From assembly GCA_963836005.1 (NCBI GenBank), contig CAWIHS010000001.1, forward strand, positions 186,001 through 250,000: a DNA stretch of 64,000 nt. The letters run 5' to 3'. The notes below the pieces were generated by a model. The model saw nothing but the letters and a program-made list of their open reading frames with translations, was not told where the DNA came from and searched no databases. Below, in pieces: positions 45,280 through 54,937 of this stretch (position 1 is its first letter; every line of letters starts with the position of its first letter). The stretch comes from CAWIHS01 sp963836005. GTDB lineage: Bacteria > Pseudomonadota > Gammaproteobacteria > GRL18. The translations under genes and the position numbers were made by a program.

Positions 45280-46419
45280 TTAAAAGGATGTTTCTTCAAT
45301 GGATAGAATACCCGCATTAATTTCTCGATTGCGCCCCTGAGCTTTTGCCATATACAATGCCTCATCAGCACTGAGCAGTAGTTTTTTGCCCATTTCAGCT
45401 TTGTCATAATACTGATCTGCTGACAGGGTTGCAATACCTGCTGAAACAGTTATGTTAACCCGGGTTTCAGCATTCACCGTAAAATAATTACGATTGACGG
45501 CAGAAATAATGCGCTGAGCTACGTATTTAGCGGCCTCATTAGTGGTATTCGATATCAGTACGGCAAATTCTTCCCCGCCGTATCGAGCAAGAATTTCATG
45601 GCTTCTTAATACTTTTTGCACTCGCCTGGCGACTTCAATAAGAACGTCATCACCTGCAGCATGTCCGTAGACATCATTGATCTTTTTAAAGTGATCTATA
45701 TCAAACAGGATACAGGATAGAGGTTTCTGAGTTCGTTCCTGCCAGTGCATTTCATCCGTCAATCGCTGTTCAAAAAAGCGTCTGTTTCTTATCCTGGTGA
45801 GCGGATCTGTCAAACCGGTAAGCTTGAGTTTTTCTCGATTTAGAGCATTTTCAATACAAATTCGAATTATAAACGCCAGACGTTTAAAAAAATCATTGGC
45901 CTGTCCTGCTTCAAAGCGGTTTTTATGTTGGGTTCCGCAACAAAAAATGCCTATTTTTTGACCCTGATGAAAAAGAGGTAAAACAGCTATCGATTTAATT
46001 CCATGATGCGGTAGCAGCCAGTGATGATGGGTTGAGGAAAAACATCCTGTATAAATAGTATCTGGCAACCTGTTTAAGCGTTCCAGTTCTGCTGGAAAAT
46101 TAAGCAACTGCAAAAATTTATCCTCACCTTGCTCAAATAACGTTTTGGGTAACAAATGATTTAAGGAAAATTGGCGATTTGCCAACAGCAGAGTACTGAC
46201 ATCATAATTGAACATTTTTGGAAAATCATTTTCAAGATAAAGCAAAACCGCTTCAATGGATTCTGCTGACATCAGTTTAAATTCGAATTGCTCGAATTTT
46301 TTCTGTTTCTGATCATTTTCACGAGCAGTCTGCAACAGCAGCCCAAGCTGTTTTTTCAGGTGACTGTTTTCCTGTTCTAATCTATGTAATGAATTATCCA
46401 TAATTTTTTTAACAAGCAT
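45280..46419 (-). CDS. Diguanylate cyclase with N-terminal GAF-like (DUF484) domain
   Basis: A 379-residue soluble protein: coiled coil (about 5-45), a GAF/DUF484-like domain (about 48-195, LIKSIAVLPLFHQGQKIGIF-type core) and a GGDEF domain with intact ARYGGEEFAVLI and LFDIDHFKKINDVYGH. It should make c-di-GMP. The start may be 46419 or the ATG at 46401. It lies 54 bases upstream of tsaB on the same strand. Confidence 0.85.
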   Translation of the reverse strand: MLVKKIMDNSLHRLEQENSHLKKQLGLLLQTARENDQKQKKFEQFEFKLMSAESIEAVLLYLENDFPKMFNYDVSTLLLANRQFSLNHLLPKTLFEQGEDKFLQLLNFPAELERLNRLPDTIYTGCFSSTHHHWLLPHHGIKSIAVLPLFHQGQKIGIFCCGTQHKNRFEAGQANDFFKRLAFIIRICIENALNREKLKLTGLTDPLTRIRNRRFFEQRLTDEMHWQERTQKPLSCILFDIDHFKKINDVYGHAAGDDVLIEVARRVQKVLRSHEILARYGGEEFAVLISNTTNEAAKYVAQRIISAVNRNYFTVNAETRVNITVSAGIATLSADQYYDKAEMGKKLLLSADEALYMAKAQGRNREINAGILSIEETSF

Positions 46420-46704
46420 CCTAAATTACATCTTTCGTCGCCACCATCAGTTCAGGTTAACTGTCTCAGCGTATCTATTTAGCAATCACTCATATAGAAT
46501 CCTAGATACGCTGAACAGTTACTAAGATTTCAACATGCGTTGAGTTAACAACCGTTGTAAACCTGGACGATCTATTGCATTATTGAGTTTTTTCACTCTC
46601 GTCTGCATAAATGAGAGAAGAAAGCATGCACAGAAAGCTGATAAAAATTATTATATTATGATGCATTCATTTAACCTTTGGGTATCAGTCTTCAAAATAA
46701 AGCT
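46420..46704. other. Intergenic region with A4 repeat
   Basis: No gene is supported between the diguanylate cyclase and repeat D1. It contains repeat A4 at 46457-46522 and otherwise AT-rich sequence. Confidence 0.45.
46457..46522. repeat. Palindromic repeat A4
   Basis: TAACTGTCTCAGCGTATCT (46457-46475) pairs with AGATACGCTGAACAGTTA (46504-46521). The variable bases (CTGTCT / AACAGT) change together relative to A1 (CTACTC / AGTAG), keeping the hairpin paired. Confidence 0.65.
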
Positions 46705-46872
46705 ATTAGTTAGTGTCCATCCGTTTTTAGATGGACACTTGTGGCACAGGAATGTGCTACCATTTTTAATGATGACAAGTCATTGAAAATGCAGCAAAAG
46801 AAAAACCACACTTTTTCTTTTGCTTTCCATAATATAGCCAGGATGGCTATATTATGAATGGAAACTAGTTAG
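46705..46872. repeat. Repeat D1, about 165 bp, supplying a stop codon
   Basis: The ends ATTAGTTAGTGTCCAT and ATGGAAACTAGTTAGT form terminal inverted repeats. Inside are hairpins GTGTCCATC / GATGGACAC and ATATAGCC / GGCTATAT. The right terminus read on the minus strand, ACTAACTAGTTTCCAT, contains the TAG that ends the TPR lipoprotein gene. Other copies: D2, D3, D4. Confidence 0.7.
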
Positions 46873-47425
46873 TATATTTTTTTCGAATATTTTTTGCTCT
46901 AGAGGTTTCACCTAGTTGTATGTAACTTTGTTCAATAATTTTATAATTGTTATTCTGCAACTGTCTGGCATGATGCTCCAGATTGTTTGATTTAAGTGCC
47001 TGTTGTATGGCCTGTTGATAATTTTCCTGATAGAAACTAACCACTGCCAGGTTGTGCCATAACCAGGCATTGCCGGGTTCTATTCTCAATGCCCTTTTTA
47101 ATATAGTCTCTGCTTCATCATAATCATTAACAGCAATAGCCTCCTCAGCCTGAAGCAGCAGATCCAGCACGGCTTCCCGGGAAGCAGATCTGGTTTTTTT
47201 TATGGGTTTAGGCGCATTATCATATGCAGCAGTGGTAATAATTTTTGCCTGTTCATTAGAGTCTGTATACAAATCTTCAGCAGCAGTAGTTTTTTCTTGC
47301 TGTAATTTTCTCTGACTTTTAGTTTGACTATTGTCAGCGGCACCTTCACTGGAATTACCGCCGCTTGATGCACATCCATGAAGCAAGAGTAATATCAGGA
47401 GAACTATCAGCAGATTTTTAATCAT
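46865..47425 (-). CDS. TPR-containing lipoprotein
   Basis: A 186-residue lipoprotein with lipobox LLHGC at residues 14-18, a Ser/Gln/Lys-rich linker and two tetratricopeptide-like repeats (about 88-155: NDYDEAETILKRALRIEPGN, AWLWHNLAVVSFYQENYQQA). It follows the PBP1B gene by 22 bases on the same strand, so it may assist peptidoglycan synthesis, as outer-membrane lipoproteins do for PBP1B. The last codons and stop are provided by repeat D1. Confidence 0.75.
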   Translation of the reverse strand: MIKNLLIVLLILLLLHGCASSGGNSSEGAADNSQTKSQRKLQQEKTTAAEDLYTDSNEQAKIITTAAYDNAPKPIKKTRSASREAVLDLLLQAEEAIAVNDYDEAETILKRALRIEPGNAWLWHNLAVVSFYQENYQQAIQQALKSNNLEHHARQLQNNNYKIIEQSYIQLGETSRAKNIRKKYTN

Positions 47426-47447
47426 ATGATTTTATTTTATAATAGAA

Positions 47448-49781
47448 TTACTCAGTCTGGAACAAACGGTTAAGCCAATCCTTTGAAAAGTGACCCGCTT
47501 CACATGAGGCTGTTTTTTTTGGCTGAGTCCCGATAATATAAGGCAGGTACTCCGTATTTTCACACCGACCCGTTAAAGTAATCTGGTTTATAGAATCGAC
47601 CCAGAACCATTTAACGTTGTCAGGCTGAACCAATTCGAGCGGTTCTATGTGTAATTGTTTCATCATCCCCCCCCATACTTTCAATGCGCCTGTAGAGCCG
47701 CTAAACCCTGCAGTTTTATTGTCATCACGGCCGATCCATACAACCCCGAGCAAATCATTGCCAAAACCAGCGAACCAGCTGTCTCGCAAATCATTTGTCG
47801 TACCCGTTTTGCCCGCCAGGTAATGTCCTGGTGACAAATAACGAGCCAGACCTTTTGCTGTACCCCGGCTGACGACTTCCTGAAGATTGGCATTGAGTAG
47901 ATAGCTGAGAGCACTGTCAACACGTTGTTCAACTCTGATAGGATAAGGCAGCAGAGGCAGATTATCTCTGTCCTGAACTGAGATAATGACATGCTGTGGT
48001 GAATAAAATCCCTGATCTGCCAGAGTCTGGTACATTTGACTAACCTGCAATGGACTCAGGTTAATGGAGCCGAGCAACACCGAAGGATATGGCAGTGCAT
48101 CTGTGTCAACTCCCAACCGCTTGACCATCTCAAGGACTTTGCCTACCTTAAGCTCCATACCCAGCCTGGCAGTAGATAAATTATAGGATTTTGCCAGTGC
48201 TACATGCAGCGGTACAAGTCCATGTTCCTGTTTATCGTAATTCTGAGGTTTCCAGAGTTTTCCCGAGTTGCTTTTTGCCGTAAGGGATTTATCTTTCAAC
48301 AGGCTGGAAAGTGTATATCCTTGTTCCAGCGCTGTTAAGTAGATAGCGGGCTTGATCAGCGAACCAATTTGCCGAAGAGAATTGACCGCCCGGTTGTAGC
48401 CGCTTTGGCGTCCATTTTTATCACCCACAATAGCCAAAATAGCTGCCGAGTTTCGCCGACTGATCACAATGGCCGCCTGTAATGGAGCGGACCTTTTATT
48501 ACCTACTTCCTGCAGAAAGTCGTGTAAAGCCTGTTCTGCAGCCCATTGTACCTGTGGATCCAGAGTGGTGAAAATATTTAATCCTTCACTGGTTAAATCT
48601 TCCTGATCATAATCCTGTTGCAGTTGAGCTCTTACCCTGTCCATAAATGCTGGAAAAGGACTGGTACTTAAAGAAAAGCGTTTACTAATCCCTGAAGATG
48701 ATTTGACGGCACGGGTATAGGTCTTTTTATCAATAATGTTTTGCTGCAGCAAGATATTTAAAACCGTATTTCGTCGCTTAATGGCCCGCTTTTCATGCCT
48801 TCTGGGATTATAATATGAAGGTCCCTTGACCAGACCTGCCAATAACGCCGTCTGCTGGATATTTAATTGCTGCAGCGGACGTTTAAAATAATACTCACTG
48901 GCCAGTCCGAAGCCGTGAATAGCTCTTTGCCCATCCTGTCCCAGATACACTTCATTAATATATGCAGACAAAATTTCTTCTTTGCTATAACGGTATTCCA
49001 GCAATAAAGACATGATCGCTTCATTAAATTTGCGCATGAAAGTGCGATCGCGGGTCAGGAAGTAATTTTTTACCAGCTGCTGAGTTAAAGTACTTCCACC
49101 CTGTACTGTGGTCCCGGCTTTGAGGTTTGCAACCACGGCACGAGCTATTCCTTTGGGATCAAGCCCATGATGTTGATAAAAATTTCTATCCTCTACCGCA
49201 ATCAGAGCCTGTTTGAGTTTTTGCGGAATGTCATTCTCACGCAGCAGTATTCGATCTTCATGAAGTTTGGTGTGAATACTTCCTATAGGTGCGGGATCAA
49301 GGCGAATAAGTGATAATTTTTTGCGCCGATCCAGATCATAAACTGAACGAATGGCCCTGTTGCTGAATTTAATTTGCAGTTTATGGGATGGTTCTTCCCC
49401 ATCCGGAAAAGCAAAGGTTCGGCTAACCAGCTCTATCTGATTCCCGTTTCTGGCATAACTGCCCTGAGTCGATGCTTTTCGATCCTTGCGATAACCTGCC
49501 AGTTTGAGTTCTTTTTCCAGTTGCTTTGAGGTTACCTCCAAGCCTGGATAAAGTTCCAGAGCACGGGCATAAACCCTGGCTGGTATAGACCAGCGTCGGC
49601 CTTCGAATTTTTCACTGACGATATTGTTCAGATAAAAGGTGTACCCTGTCAGCAGCAGTATGCTGAGGATAACTCCCCTGAAAAGCAGTTTTTTTATAAA
49701 AGAGATGAACCTGCCTTTACTGGAACGCGCAGGCTTTTTACTTTTTTTTCTGACTTTTTTTTTGCTTTTTTTTGCGGGCAT
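47448..49781 (-). CDS. mrcB: Penicillin-binding protein 1B (bifunctional peptidoglycan synthase)
   Basis: A 777-residue class A PBP. A very basic cytoplasmic tail (KKSKKKVRKKSKKPA), one helix (about 30-50), the UB2H-like region (about 65-155), a GT51 glycosyltransferase domain (AVEDRNFYQHHGLDPKGIAR, TVQGGSTLTQQLVKN) and a transpeptidase domain with GSLIKP (SxxK), SYN and KTGT motifs. It resembles MrcB in the tail and UB2H region. Confidence 0.9.
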   Translation of the reverse strand: MPAKKSKKKVRKKSKKPARSSKGRFISFIKKLLFRGVILSILLLTGYTFYLNNIVSEKFEGRRWSIPARVYARALELYPGLEVTSKQLEKELKLAGYRKDRKASTQGSYARNGNQIELVSRTFAFPDGEEPSHKLQIKFSNRAIRSVYDLDRRKKLSLIRLDPAPIGSIHTKLHEDRILLRENDIPQKLKQALIAVEDRNFYQHHGLDPKGIARAVVANLKAGTTVQGGSTLTQQLVKNYFLTRDRTFMRKFNEAIMSLLLEYRYSKEEILSAYINEVYLGQDGQRAIHGFGLASEYYFKRPLQQLNIQQTALLAGLVKGPSYYNPRRHEKRAIKRRNTVLNILLQQNIIDKKTYTRAVKSSSGISKRFSLSTSPFPAFMDRVRAQLQQDYDQEDLTSEGLNIFTTLDPQVQWAAEQALHDFLQEVGNKRSAPLQAAIVISRRNSAAILAIVGDKNGRQSGYNRAVNSLRQIGSLIKPAIYLTALEQGYTLSSLLKDKSLTAKSNSGKLWKPQNYDKQEHGLVPLHVALAKSYNLSTARLGMELKVGKVLEMVKRLGVDTDALPYPSVLLGSINLSPLQVSQMYQTLADQGFYSPQHVIISVQDRDNLPLLPYPIRVEQRVDSALSYLLNANLQEVVSRGTAKGLARYLSPGHYLAGKTGTTNDLRDSWFAGFGNDLLGVVWIGRDDNKTAGFSGSTGALKVWGGMMKQLHIEPLELVQPDNVKWFWVDSINQITLTGRCENTEYLPYIIGTQPKKTASCEAGHFSKDWLNRLFQTE

Positions 49782-49874
49782 AAAGTATTATTCTGGGGTA
49801 TTTTTCTGTATACCGGGAAAATTGAATCCGGTGAATAAAATCACTTTCTTTGAGTTATATCCAGACAATAACTA

Positions 49875-50519
49875 ATGAGCTTTCTAGACGTTTTATTTCA
49901 TCCGGACATAATATTGGCCACGCTATGCTTTACCATCCTGGCCATTGGTTTTGAAATCATTTACAGCCATTTACTGGTTAATATTTCGCAGGAACCAGGT
50001 TCCCACTGGATTGCCAGACAGATTATCGGACCATTTATACATGTTGTGCTGCTGACGGCCTATATTTATCTGTGCTATCCCGTAATTTTCGGAATCGAGC
50101 ATGCTCCCCCATTAGGTCAATTGCTCAAAAATGGCTCCGGACGAACCATGTCATTGATAAATATTGTCTTTGTGATCAGCGTGCTGCTCCCGCTAGTGCC
50201 TGTTATCGGTCGCTTTAGCGCCTTTATACTGCCCCTGCAGGCAATTACAGCCAGTGCAGTCATTTATACCTGGCTGTCAGAAGCGATGTCTCAACAGTAT
50301 TCGCTTATCCCGGATTACGGGATGCTGCTGCTGATCATTGCTCTATCATCCATTGCCGCTATAACAGCAAAATGGCTGGATGGTTATCTCGGCCCTGTTT
50401 TAAATGAAAAATATCATACCATGGGATGGGGCCTAATTATTCAACGCAGCGTGATTATGATATTCCAGCTCCCCATACTGCTGGTTTACACTTTGAATAT
50501 TGCGTCATCAGCGGTTTAA
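49875..50519 (+). CDS. Multi-pass membrane protein of unknown function
   Basis: A 214-residue protein with about five or six hydrophobic segments (around 13-33, 50-70, 92-115, 118-138, 145-165, 188-208). It is divergent from the PBP1B gene and convergent with cysS. No motif suggests a reaction; I do not recognise the family. Confidence 0.65.
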   Translation: MSFLDVLFHPDIILATLCFTILAIGFEIIYSHLLVNISQEPGSHWIARQIIGPFIHVVLLTAYIYLCYPVIFGIEHAPPLGQLLKNGSGRTMSLINIVFVISVLLPLVPVIGRFSAFILPLQAITASAVIYTWLSEAMSQQYSLIPDYGMLLLIIALSSIAAITAKWLDGYLGPVLNEKYHTMGWGLIIQRSVIMIFQLPILLVYTLNIASSAV

Positions 50520-50583
50520 AAATAGCGACCCTGTAATATTTCAGCGTAAGTACAGCCCTGATATTAAAATTTTGATAAAAGTC

Positions 50584-51993
50584 TTAGCCTCGCCTCCAGC
50601 GAGTCCCGCCTGGAGTATCTTCAAGAATAATATTTTCGTCGATCAATTGATTCCGAATACGATCACTTTCTGCCCAGTTTTTTTCCTCTTTGGCCTGAGT
50701 ACGCTGTAAAACCAGATCCTTGATTTCATCGTCACTGAGACCGCCTTCGGTCGCGTCGCCCTGAAGAAACTGTTTTGCATCGCTCTCCAGCAAGCCGAGC
50801 AACGCAGCGAGTAACCGCATTTGCTGTGCCAGTTGTGCAGCTTGCGATTTATCTCTAGATTTTAAACGATTGAGCTCATGTGCCATCTCAAACAGCACCG
50901 AGATGGCTGTCGGAGTTCCAAAATCATCATCCATGGCCTGAAGAAAGCGTTTAGCATAACCATCGTCTTTAATACGCTCAAATTCCGCTGATTTGTATTC
51001 CGACAAGCCTGAATCAAGCAGCGCCTGATACAGTGTATTTAAAGAAGCTTTGGCCTTGTCCAGGTTTTCATCAGAATAATTTAATGGACTCAGGTAATGG
51101 CTATTGAGAATGAAATAGCGGATCACCTCTGGAGCATAAGTTTTTAACACATCACGGATAATAAAAAAATTACCCAGAGATTTGGACATTTTTTCATCAT
51201 CAACGCGCACAAAACCATTATGTACCCAGTAATTAACAAACTTATGTCCGGTACAGCCCTCAGACTGGGCAATTTCATTTTCATGATGGGGAAATTTCAG
51301 GTCAAGTCCGCCGCCATGGATATCAAAATGTTCGCCCAGACTATTAATTGACATCGCCGAGCATTCAATATGCCAGCCAGGTCTACCCTTGCCCCAGGGG
51401 GAATCCCAACTTGGCTCACCCTGTTTGGCCATTTTCCACAATACAAAATCCAGCGGATCTCGTTTGGCATTATCAACTTCGACCCGGCTTCCTGAACGGA
51501 GATCACGCAGATTTTTTTTAGCCAGCTTCCCATAGTCATTAAAGCTGTTAACCTGATAATAGACATCCCCATTCTCAGCCTGATAGGCCAGATCCCTGTT
51601 GACCAGTGTCTGGATCATGCTGATAATTTCCTGGATGTGTTCAGTGGCTCGCGGTTCTAGATCTGGCCGCTGAACGCCCAGAGCATCAGCATCCTGGTGC
51701 ATGGCAGATATAAAACGCTCAGTCAGGGTGCTGATATCTTCTCCATTTTCTATGGCCCTGGCTATGATCTTGTCATCAATATCCGTGATATTTCTGACAT
51801 AAGTGACATTTTCAGCACCGTAAATTTTACGCAGATAACGGCTTATGACATCAAATACCACCAGTACACGGGCGTGACCAATATGACAATAATCGTACAC
51901 CGTCATACCACAGACATACATCTGGACCTTGCCAGGATGAATGGGAGTAAATACTTCTTTTTTACCACTCAGGGTATTATAGATTTGCAGCAT
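50584..51993 (-). CDS. cysS: Cysteinyl-tRNA synthetase
   Basis: A class I synthetase of 469 residues with HIGH motif YCHIGHARV, KMSKS motif DEKMSKSLGN and the zinc-binding Cys/His residues (MYVCGMTVYD, GWHIECSAMS, GGLDLKFPHHENE). The start is the ATG at 51993 (MLQIYNTLSGKKE); the frame extends to 52044 into repeat G, which is not part of the protein. Confidence 0.95.
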   Translation of the reverse strand: MLQIYNTLSGKKEVFTPIHPGKVQMYVCGMTVYDYCHIGHARVLVVFDVISRYLRKIYGAENVTYVRNITDIDDKIIARAIENGEDISTLTERFISAMHQDADALGVQRPDLEPRATEHIQEIISMIQTLVNRDLAYQAENGDVYYQVNSFNDYGKLAKKNLRDLRSGSRVEVDNAKRDPLDFVLWKMAKQGEPSWDSPWGKGRPGWHIECSAMSINSLGEHFDIHGGGLDLKFPHHENEIAQSEGCTGHKFVNYWVHNGFVRVDDEKMSKSLGNFFIIRDVLKTYAPEVIRYFILNSHYLSPLNYSDENLDKAKASLNTLYQALLDSGLSEYKSAEFERIKDDGYAKRFLQAMDDDFGTPTAISVLFEMAHELNRLKSRDKSQAAQLAQQMRLLAALLGLLESDAKQFLQGDATEGGLSDDEIKDLVLQRTQAKEEKNWAESDRIRNQLIDENIILEDTPGGTRWRRG

Positions 51994-52020
51994 CAGAGTC
52001 TCTATTTTGTTATTAAATCG

Positions 52021-52174
52021 TAACTTCTCAATAAATCCGTGCAAGATCCCCTCCCCATATCAGGGGGAGGGTTAGGGTGGGGGTTAAGTGTTTGATTATA
52101 GACACAACCCCCATCCTGGCCTTCCCCCTGACAGGGGGAAGGAACTTAAACTGCACGGACTTATTGAGATGTTA
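52021..52174. repeat. MITE-like element G with 23-base terminal inverted repeats
   Basis: TAACTTCTCAATAAATCCGT and the following GCA at 52021-52043 are mirrored at 52152-52174 with two mismatches. Inside are G/C-rich hairpins: CTCCCC / GGGGGAG and CCTTCCCCCTG / CAGGGGGAAGG, and a longer AGGGTGGGGGTT / AACCCCCATCCT pairing. The core resembles G-rich intergenic repeats seen in other gammaproteobacteria. It sits between glnS and cysS. Confidence 0.75.
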
Positions 52175-52225
52175 CATTAAATCATCTTAACTTATTGAAA
52201 ATATTTGCTTAAAATATCCCTGAAA

Positions 52226-53917
52226 TTATTTATTAGTCCATGAGTCTCTTAAACTTACAGTTCGATTGAATATCAGTTTTTCTTCACTGGAGTCAGGATC
52301 GGTAATGAAATAACCTTCTCTTTCAAACTGATATGAATCACCCGCCCTGGCATTAGCCAGGGATTGCTCAGCACGGGCCTGCTCACAAATTTGCAGTGAA
52401 TCCGGATTCAGGAAATCCACAAAATGACTATCTTCATCATCCTCTTGTTTTGCCGCAGCCTCTGGATTAGGCACGTTAAACAGGCGGTCATAAAGACGTA
52501 CCTCAGCCGGAACACTATGCTCGGCAGACACCCAGTGGATCACTCCCTGCACTTTTCGCCCAGCCGGATTTTTACCCAGTGTGTCTGGATCATAACTGCA
52601 GCGTAATTCGATGACTTCACCGGCATCATTTTTTACGACCTCATTGCAGCGTATGACATACGAGTTTCTTAAGCGTACTTCCTTACCACTGGTCAGGCGT
52701 TTATATTTTGGCGGCGGTGTTTCGGTAAAGTCATTACGATCAATATAAATGCTACGAGTCATCTTTAATGTTCGGCTGCCCATACTCTCATCTTTGGGAT
52801 GCCGCGGGGACGTCAAATCTTCAACCTGATACTGAGGATAATTTTCAATCACGACTTTCAATGGATTCAATACACACATAGCACGAGATGCAGTGTGTTC
52901 CAGATCTTCACGAATACAAAATTCCAGGGTACCCATATCGACGACACCGTCAACTTTAGTAACGCCAATACGATCCGAAAAATTGCGGATGGACGCCGGC
53001 GTATAACCACGGCGTCGAAGCCCCGATACCGTTGGCATACGGGGGTCTTCCCATCCCGAGACATAATTTTCATCCACCAGTTGTTTAAGTTTACGCTTGC
53101 TGGTAATGGTATAGTTTAAATTTAAACGGGCAAATTCAATTTGCTGCGGATGACACGGGGTTTGCAGCTGATCCAGAAACCAGTCATATAAAGGCCGATG
53201 ATCTTCAAATTCCAGAGTACAAATAGAATGCGTGATACCTTCAATGGCATCCGAGATACAATGAGTATAATCATACATAGGATATATACACCATGTATTG
53301 CCGGTTTGATGATGCACAGCTTTACGGATGCGATAAATTACTGGATCCCGCATATTCATATTGGCTGATGACATATCGATTTTAGCCCTGAGAACCTTTT
53401 CACCTTCAGCAAAATCACCTTTTTTCATGCGCTTAAAAAGTTCAAGATTTTCTTCGATACTTTGATCGCGAAAAGGACTGTTTCTGCCTGGCCTGGTCAA
53501 AGTCCCCCGGTATTCACGGGCCTGTTCAGGAGATAGTGAGCAAACATAAGCTTTACTCTTTTTGATCAACTCAATAGCATAGGCATATAGCTGATCAAAA
53601 TAGTCCGAAGAAAATTTCACATCACCGTCCCAGTTGAAACCCAGCCAGGTGACATCCTGCTTAATGGATTCAACATATTCAACCTCTTCCGCTTCCGGGT
53701 TGGTATCGTCGAAGCGGAGATTGCAGCGACCATGATAATCCAGCGCCAGACCAAAGTTCAGGCATATGGATTTAGCATGACCAATATGCAGATAGCCATT
53801 AGGTTCCGGAGGAAATCGGGTAAAGACTTTACCTGCATTTTTATTCACGCTGAGGTCCTTGTCTATAATATGACGAATAAAATTACTCACGGTTTTGTTT
53901 TCGTTATGGGTGCTCAT
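52226..53917 (-). CDS. glnS: Glutaminyl-tRNA synthetase
   Basis: A 563-residue class I synthetase: HIGH motif YLHIGHAKSICLNFG, the GlnRS feature RFDDTNPEAEEVEYVESI, the KMSKS-equivalent TSKRKLKQLV and C-terminal anticodon-binding beta-barrels (VIRCNEVVKNDAGEVIELRC). It lacks a glutamyl-specific zinc site. Located upstream of cysS on the same strand with element G between them. Confidence 0.95.
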   Translation of the reverse strand: MSTHNENKTVSNFIRHIIDKDLSVNKNAGKVFTRFPPEPNGYLHIGHAKSICLNFGLALDYHGRCNLRFDDTNPEAEEVEYVESIKQDVTWLGFNWDGDVKFSSDYFDQLYAYAIELIKKSKAYVCSLSPEQAREYRGTLTRPGRNSPFRDQSIEENLELFKRMKKGDFAEGEKVLRAKIDMSSANMNMRDPVIYRIRKAVHHQTGNTWCIYPMYDYTHCISDAIEGITHSICTLEFEDHRPLYDWFLDQLQTPCHPQQIEFARLNLNYTITSKRKLKQLVDENYVSGWEDPRMPTVSGLRRRGYTPASIRNFSDRIGVTKVDGVVDMGTLEFCIREDLEHTASRAMCVLNPLKVVIENYPQYQVEDLTSPRHPKDESMGSRTLKMTRSIYIDRNDFTETPPPKYKRLTSGKEVRLRNSYVIRCNEVVKNDAGEVIELRCSYDPDTLGKNPAGRKVQGVIHWVSAEHSVPAEVRLYDRLFNVPNPEAAAKQEDDEDSHFVDFLNPDSLQICEQARAEQSLANARAGDSYQFEREGYFITDPDSSEEKLIFNRTVSLRDSWTNK

Positions 53918-54206
53918 TTCAAAACTGTTCTCAGGGGCAAAGTAAGTTAAACGGTAAATTTTAATGAATCGTGAAGTAAAAATAAATCTTATTAACCAAG
54001 CATAGATATTTCCTTGAGTAAATATGTTTTAAGGATAATTATCCTTGAGTGCGAGTGAATAAATAGCTAATCATACTGGATTCCATGCCGTTATGTTAGA
54101 CAATCAGCCTGTTTTTCAGGCACAAATTTTAACTGCCTCTTTATTCAAAGTATTAAAAACGTTATATTGGCCGAATTATTTTTATGTAAAACAAAGGATA
54201 TTTTTA

Positions 54207-54797
54207 ATGAATCAGATAAAAATCGTATTAATTAATTTTCTGGCCATGCTTGTTTTAAGTTTTAGCACGAGTCTTTATGCTGAGGAGACGGTTAATGTTT
54301 TAATGAAAACCAGTAAAGGAGACATCACTCTTGAATTATATCCTGACAAAGCGCCCATTACTGTGGAAAACTTTGTCAAATACGCAGAAGATAATTTTTA
54401 TAACAAAACCATTTTTCATCGTGTTATCAAAAATTTCATGATTCAAGGTGGCGGATTTGTTAACCCGCAGGACAAAAAAGCCTTCCAAGGAGCTCCTATT
54501 AAAAATGAGGCCGATAATGGATTAAAAAATGATCGCGGAACTATCGCCATGGCAAGAACACGTGATCCGCAATCGGCAACTACGCAGTTTTTTATCAATA
54601 CCAAAAACAACGATTTTCTTAACCATACCAGAAAAACCATGAATGGCTGGGGCTACACCGTATTTGGGAAAGTAACCAGCGGTATGGACGTAGTTGATAA
54701 AATCAGCAATAGTAAAACCACCACCTCTGCCGGTCGCGCTGATGTTCCTGTTGATCCTATCTATATTGAGGATGTTTCAATTATTAAATCCGAATAG
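54207..54797 (+). CDS. ppiA: Exported peptidyl-prolyl cis-trans isomerase (cyclophilin)
   Basis: About 196 residues with a signal peptide (FLAMLVLSFSTSLYA) and a cyclophilin domain: ITLELYPDKAPITVENFVKY, FHRVIKNFMIQGG, MARTRDPQSATTQFFIN. It should assist folding in the periplasm. The ATG at 54207 follows AAAGGAT; the frame continues upstream to 54093 without a plausible start. Confidence 0.9.
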   Translation: MNQIKIVLINFLAMLVLSFSTSLYAEETVNVLMKTSKGDITLELYPDKAPITVENFVKYAEDNFYNKTIFHRVIKNFMIQGGGFVNPQDKKAFQGAPIKNEADNGLKNDRGTIAMARTRDPQSATTQFFINTKNNDFLNHTRKTMNGWGYTVFGKVTSGMDVVDKISNSKTTTSAGRADVPVDPIYIEDVSIIKSE

Positions 54798-54937
54798 AAG
54801 AGCTTGAGTTTTAGCGCAGTTATTACTATTTAAATAAGCACTGTTGTAAATTTTAAATGCAGCATAATTTAAAGCTCAAGATTGCACCTTAGATATGCTG
54901 ACCCTGGTTTATCACTATCTAACTTTCAGGACTAAAA

